Assembly (NCBI GenBank): GCA_900770785.1
Contig: CAAGLJ010000093.1
Span: 1 to 7,327, forward strand
Length of the DNA stretch: 7,327 nucleotides
DNA from: Lachnospiraceae bacterium
GTDB taxonomy: Bacteria > Bacillota > Clostridia > Lachnospirales > Lachnospiraceae
Direction of reading: 5' to 3'
The notes below the pieces were generated by a model. That model was given only the letters and a program-made list of their open reading frames with translations, ran no database searches and was not told the origin of the DNA. The translations under genes were made by a program, and so were the position numbers. Each line of letters starts with the position of its first letter. The first letter of the stretch is position 1. Shown piece by piece: positions 4,602-7,327 of this stretch.

Positions 4602-5543
4602 ATGAAAAAGAAAATCTTAACAGCATTTTTGGCAGCAGCTTTGAGCTTGAGTGTATTAGCAGGCTGCGGGAAGGCGGCAGATGAAGCCAGTGGAACAGCA
4701 GCAGAAACCACAGAAGTGACCCAAAGTGCCACAGAGGGTGCAGCTAATCAGAACGAGACAACTGGCGGTCAGGAAGGTCTTAAGAGCAGAACACTGGAGG
4801 AAATTAAAGCCAGTGGAATCATTAAAATCGGTGTATTCAGCGACAAAAATCCCTTTGGCTATGTGGATGCTAATGGAGAAGTACAGGGATATGACGTATA
4901 TTTTGCCAAAAGAATCGGACAGGATCTTTTGGGAAGCGAAGAATCCGTTGAATATATTTTTGTAGAAGCAGCAAATCGTGTAGAATATTTACAGTCCGGT
5001 AAGGTGGATATTATTCTGGCGAACTTCACCGTTACCGAAGAAAGAGCCCAGAAGGTAGATTTTGCCCTGCCCTATATGAAGGTGGCTTTGGGGGTAGTTT
5101 CTCCTGATGCAGCCCTTATTACCGATGTAGAGCAGTTAAAGGACAAAACCCTGATTGTGGTAAAGGGAACCACTGCGGAAAGCTATTTCGGAGAAAATCA
5201 TCCTGAAATTGAACTGTTAAAATTTGACGAGTATCAGGAGGCCTATGATGCCCTTCTGGATGGCAGAGGCGATGCTTTCTCTACAGATAACACAGAGGTT
5301 TTAGCATGGGCATTACAGAATCCCGGATTTACGGTAGGTGTGGAATCCGTAGGAAGTCTGGACACCATTGCTCCCGCAGTTGAAAAAGGAAATACAGAAT
5401 TACTTGACTGGCTTAATGAAGAGATCAAAGCATTGGCAGAGGAACAGTTTTTCCATAAGAATTTTGAAGAAACCCTGGCACCGGTATACGGAACAGCAGT
5501 AGATGCTGACAATCTGGTAGTAGAAGGCGGAATAGTAGAATAG
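4602..5543 (+). CDS. Lipoprotein substrate-binding protein, cysteine-type (CjaA-like)
   Basis: This 313-residue extracellular binding protein would be anchored to the membrane by a lipid. It has a signal peptide MKKKILTAFLAAALSLSV with lipobox LAGC; Cys22 is the lipidated residue. A flexible Ala/Thr/Glu-rich linker spans about 23-58, then an SBP_bac_3 domain runs from about 62 to 300. Segments such as IKIGVFSDKNPFGYVD (74-89), VEAANRVEYLQSGKVDIILA (121-140), YMKVALGV (158-165), GTTAESYF (189-196) and EEQFFHK (280-286) closely resemble, from memory, Campylobacter CjaA, a cysteine-binding protein of known structure. Arg148 (TEER) and Asp229 (STDN) are the expected contacts for the carboxylate and amino groups of the ligand. 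AAAGGAGG at 4586-4593 lies eight bases before ATG. Cysteine is the best-supported ligand; cystine or another small amino acid remains possible. Confidence 0.92.
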   Translation: MKKKILTAFLAAALSLSVLAGCGKAADEASGTAAETTEVTQSATEGAANQNETTGGQEGLKSRTLEEIKASGIIKIGVFSDKNPFGYVDANGEVQGYDVYFAKRIGQDLLGSEESVEYIFVEAANRVEYLQSGKVDIILANFTVTEERAQKVDFALPYMKVALGVVSPDAALITDVEQLKDKTLIVVKGTTAESYFGENHPEIELLKFDEYQEAYDALLDGRGDAFSTDNTEVLAWALQNPGFTVGVESVGSLDTIAPAVEKGNTELLDWLNEEIKALAEEQFFHKNFEETLAPVYGTAVDADNLVVEGGIVE

Positions 5544-5568
5544 AAGGACAAAAGAGGAGGAAGAAGAT

Positions 5569-6711
5569 ATGGCATACCGAATATCCACCAAATGTATACA
5601 TCTTGAGCAACAGGAGGCTGGCTGCGATATGTCGGGAGCCATCAGCTTCCCCATTTACCAGACGGCAACCTTTGCCCATCCCAGCCTTGGAGAAAGTACA
5701 GGCTACGATTACAGCCGACTGCAGAATCCTACCAGGGAGCAGGTAGAAAGGGTTGTGGCAGGTCTGGAGGAGGGAACGGACGGAGTGGCCTTTTCCAGCG
5801 GGATGGCAGCTATTGGTGCAGTGATGGAGCTGTTTTCTCCGGGGGACCATCTGATTGTAGATGAGGATTTATATGGTGGAAGCGTGAGGCTGTTTTCTGC
5901 TATCAGCAAAAAAAACGGGCTGGAGATTGTTCGCATTAATCTGGCAGTGGAATCGGCAGAAAAATATATTACAGAAAAAACCAGAGGAATTTTTCTGGAA
6001 ACACCTACCAACCCCATGATGAATGTGGTGGACATTGAGTCAGTGGCAACGGTAGCTAAAAAGCATGACCTGCTGCTGATTGTAGATAATACCTTTTTAT
6101 CTCCCTACCTGCAGAATCCTTTGAAGCTGGGGGCAGATATCGTGGTTCACAGCGGAACCAAATATCTGGGCGGTCATAATGACACTCTGGCAGGTTTCGT
6201 AGTAACAGGGAAGGCTGAGCTTGGCGAAAAGATTCGTTATATCAGTAAAACCACAGGAGCTACTCTGGCACCTCTGGACAGCTGGCTGATTCTCAGGGGA
6301 ATTAAGACTCTGGGGCTTCGGATGGAAAAAGCGGGACAGAATGCTTTTCATCTGGCCCGATGGCTGGAAGAAAGGCGGGAGGTTGTACGGGTAATCTATC
6401 CTGGACTGCCTGACCATCCGGGACATATGGTCATGAAAAAACAGGCCAGAGGCTTTGGGGCAATGCTTACCTTTGAGGTGGAAAGCCGGCAATTGGTGGA
6501 AAAGATTTTACATAAAGTAAAGCTGATTTTATTTGCAGAAAGTCTGGGAGGCGTAGAAACCCTGATTACCTATCCCGTTACCCAGACCCATGCCGACGTA
6601 CCGAAGGAAAGTCTTGCCAAAAATGGAATAAACGACTGTGTTTTACGCCTTTCTGTGGGGATAGAGGATATTACCGATTTACTGGCAGATTTGGAGCAGG
6701 CTTTTTCTTAG
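5569..6711 (+). CDS. Cys/Met-metabolism PLP enzyme (cystathionine synthase/lyase family)
   Basis: This 380-residue cytosolic, usually tetrameric enzyme has full length for the family. Expected features are YSRLQNPT (48-55), whose Tyr48 and Arg50 reach the cofactor of the neighbouring subunit; SSGMAA (76-81); Tyr102, which stacks on PLP; Asp173 in VDNTF, which contacts the pyridine nitrogen; Lys198 in HSGTKYLGGHND, which forms the Schiff base; and Arg360 in LRLSVGIED, which binds the substrate carboxylate. Members include cystathionine gamma-synthase, beta- and gamma-lyase, O-acetylhomoserine sulfhydrylase and methionine gamma-lyase, and sequence alone does not separate these safely here. Ser325-Glu330 (SLGGVE) and the Pro-Val-Thr-Gln-Thr-His segment are general to the family. 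The gene starts 25 bases after the cysteine binding protein with GAGGAGG at 5554-5560, so it is probably co-transcribed and acts on the imported sulfur amino acid or makes its derivatives. Confidence 0.93.
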   Translation: MAYRISTKCIHLEQQEAGCDMSGAISFPIYQTATFAHPSLGESTGYDYSRLQNPTREQVERVVAGLEEGTDGVAFSSGMAAIGAVMELFSPGDHLIVDEDLYGGSVRLFSAISKKNGLEIVRINLAVESAEKYITEKTRGIFLETPTNPMMNVVDIESVATVAKKHDLLLIVDNTFLSPYLQNPLKLGADIVVHSGTKYLGGHNDTLAGFVVTGKAELGEKIRYISKTTGATLAPLDSWLILRGIKTLGLRMEKAGQNAFHLARWLEERREVVRVIYPGLPDHPGHMVMKKQARGFGAMLTFEVESRQLVEKILHKVKLILFAESLGGVETLITYPVTQTHADVPKESLAKNGINDCVLRLSVGIEDITDLLADLEQAFS

Positions 6712-6747
6712 ATGAAAAAGCTGTGCAGAATAAGAAGGAGGAAAATT

Positions 6748-7327
6748 ATGGGAGAAAAAAATCTGAACTTTGACCGGATTATTGACCGCAGAAATACCCG
6801 GAGTCTGAAATATGATTTTGCGGTGGAAAGAGGAATTCCGGCAGATAACCTGCCCCTTTGGGTGGCGGATATGGACTTTCAGGTATCCTCCTATATTCAG
6901 GAAGCACTGATGCAGGCGGTAAATCATGGGATTTTTGGCTACAGTGATGTAAAAGAGGAGTATTTTGAACCTTTAAGAGACTGGATGGAAAGACATCACA
7001 ACTGGAAGGTAGAGAAGAAATGGCTGGTAAAAACTCCCGGTGTGGTTTTTGCATTGGCAGCAGCAATCAGAGCCTTTACACAGGAAGGTGATGGAGTTAT
7101 TATCCAGCAGCCGGTATACTATCCCTTTGCCAACGTGGTAAAAAACAACCAGAGGAAGCTGGTGGTCAGTAACCTTATCTTGACAGAAGAAGGACGTTAT
7201 GAGATGGACTTTGCTGATTTTGAAGAAAAGATTCAGAAGGAACAGGTAAAGCTTTTCATTCTCTGTAGTCCTCATAATCCCGTAGGAAAAGTGTGGAATA
7301 AAAAAGAACTGGAAAAAATCGGAGATA
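6748..7327 (+). CDS. MalY/PatB-type C-S lyase (aminotransferase fold), 3'-truncated
   Basis: The frame is open from ATG 6748 to the window end, 193 complete codons of an expected total near 390. AAGGAGG at 6735-6741 fixes the start. The visible N-terminal half reads NFDRIIDRRNTRSLKYD, LPLWVADMDFQV, HGIFGYSD, TPGVVFAL, QQPVYYPF and ILCSPHNPVGKVW, a pattern specific for the MalY/PatB branch of class I/II PLP enzymes. The Asn in SPHNPVG contacts the cofactor; the catalytic Lys lies beyond the window. Such enzymes beta-cleave cystathionine or cysteine to a thiol (or sulfide), pyruvate and ammonia. It lies 36 bases after the preceding PLP gene, in the same probable operon. Together they suggest handling of imported cysteine or transsulfuration from cystathionine to homocysteine. 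Confidence 0.92.
   Translation, partial: MGEKNLNFDRIIDRRNTRSLKYDFAVERGIPADNLPLWVADMDFQVSSYIQEALMQAVNHGIFGYSDVKEEYFEPLRDWMERHHNWKVEKKWLVKTPGVVFALAAAIRAFTQEGDGVIIQQPVYYPFANVVKNNQRKLVVSNLILTEEGRYEMDFADFEEKIQKEQVKLFILCSPHNPVGKVWNKKELEKIGD

Noticed and set aside
4292..4732. Minus-strand reading frame of 146 codons
   Set aside because: It runs antisense to the ATPase and binding-protein genes, has no family resemblance, and is composed of residues typical of shadow frames.

Overview
The window looks like chromosomal DNA of an anaerobic Firmicute, most likely a gut Clostridia member of the Lachnospiraceae type. This is inferred from moderately low GC, strong AGGAGG ribosome binding sites, closely packed genes all on the + strand, and protein sequences that read like that group. 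No rRNA, tRNA, CRISPR array or insertion sequence was seen.

Positions 1-1532 are housekeeping. They hold the end of a 3-hydroxyacyl-ACP dehydratase gene (fabZ, start outside the window), a MarR-family regulator 31 bases downstream that may be a FabT-like controller of fatty-acid synthesis, and a type II thymidine kinase (tdk) with its own candidate promoter and a GTG start.

Positions 1538-2187 are the most notable part: an apparent type III (RNA-protein) toxin-antitoxin locus of the ToxIN/AbiQ/CptIN superfamily. A strong promoter overlaps the end of tdk. It drives a short non-coding RNA that starts with a ToxI-like pseudoknot unit, followed by a second hairpin and a strong intrinsic terminator. 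The terminator is followed directly by a ribosome binding site and a 167-residue ToxN-family endoribonuclease gene. The locus is visibly more AT-rich than its surroundings. The antitoxin appears to carry one recognisable pseudoknot unit instead of the usual tandem array, and the toxin's last 20 or so residues depart from the family. By family knowledge these systems act in phage abortive infection and in stable maintenance of DNA.

Positions 2294-7327 form one probable operon for cysteine uptake and use. A near-consensus promoter and an overlapping dyad are followed by two HisM-type permeases (overlapping by 32 bases), an amino-acid ABC ATPase, a lipoprotein binding protein closely resembling the cysteine-binding CjaA type, a Cys/Met-metabolism PLP enzyme (cystathionine synthase/lyase family), and the first 193 codons of a MalY/PatB-type C-S lyase cut by the window edge. 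Together they would import cysteine or a related sulfur amino acid and interconvert or cleave it, possibly releasing sulfide, pyruvate and ammonia.
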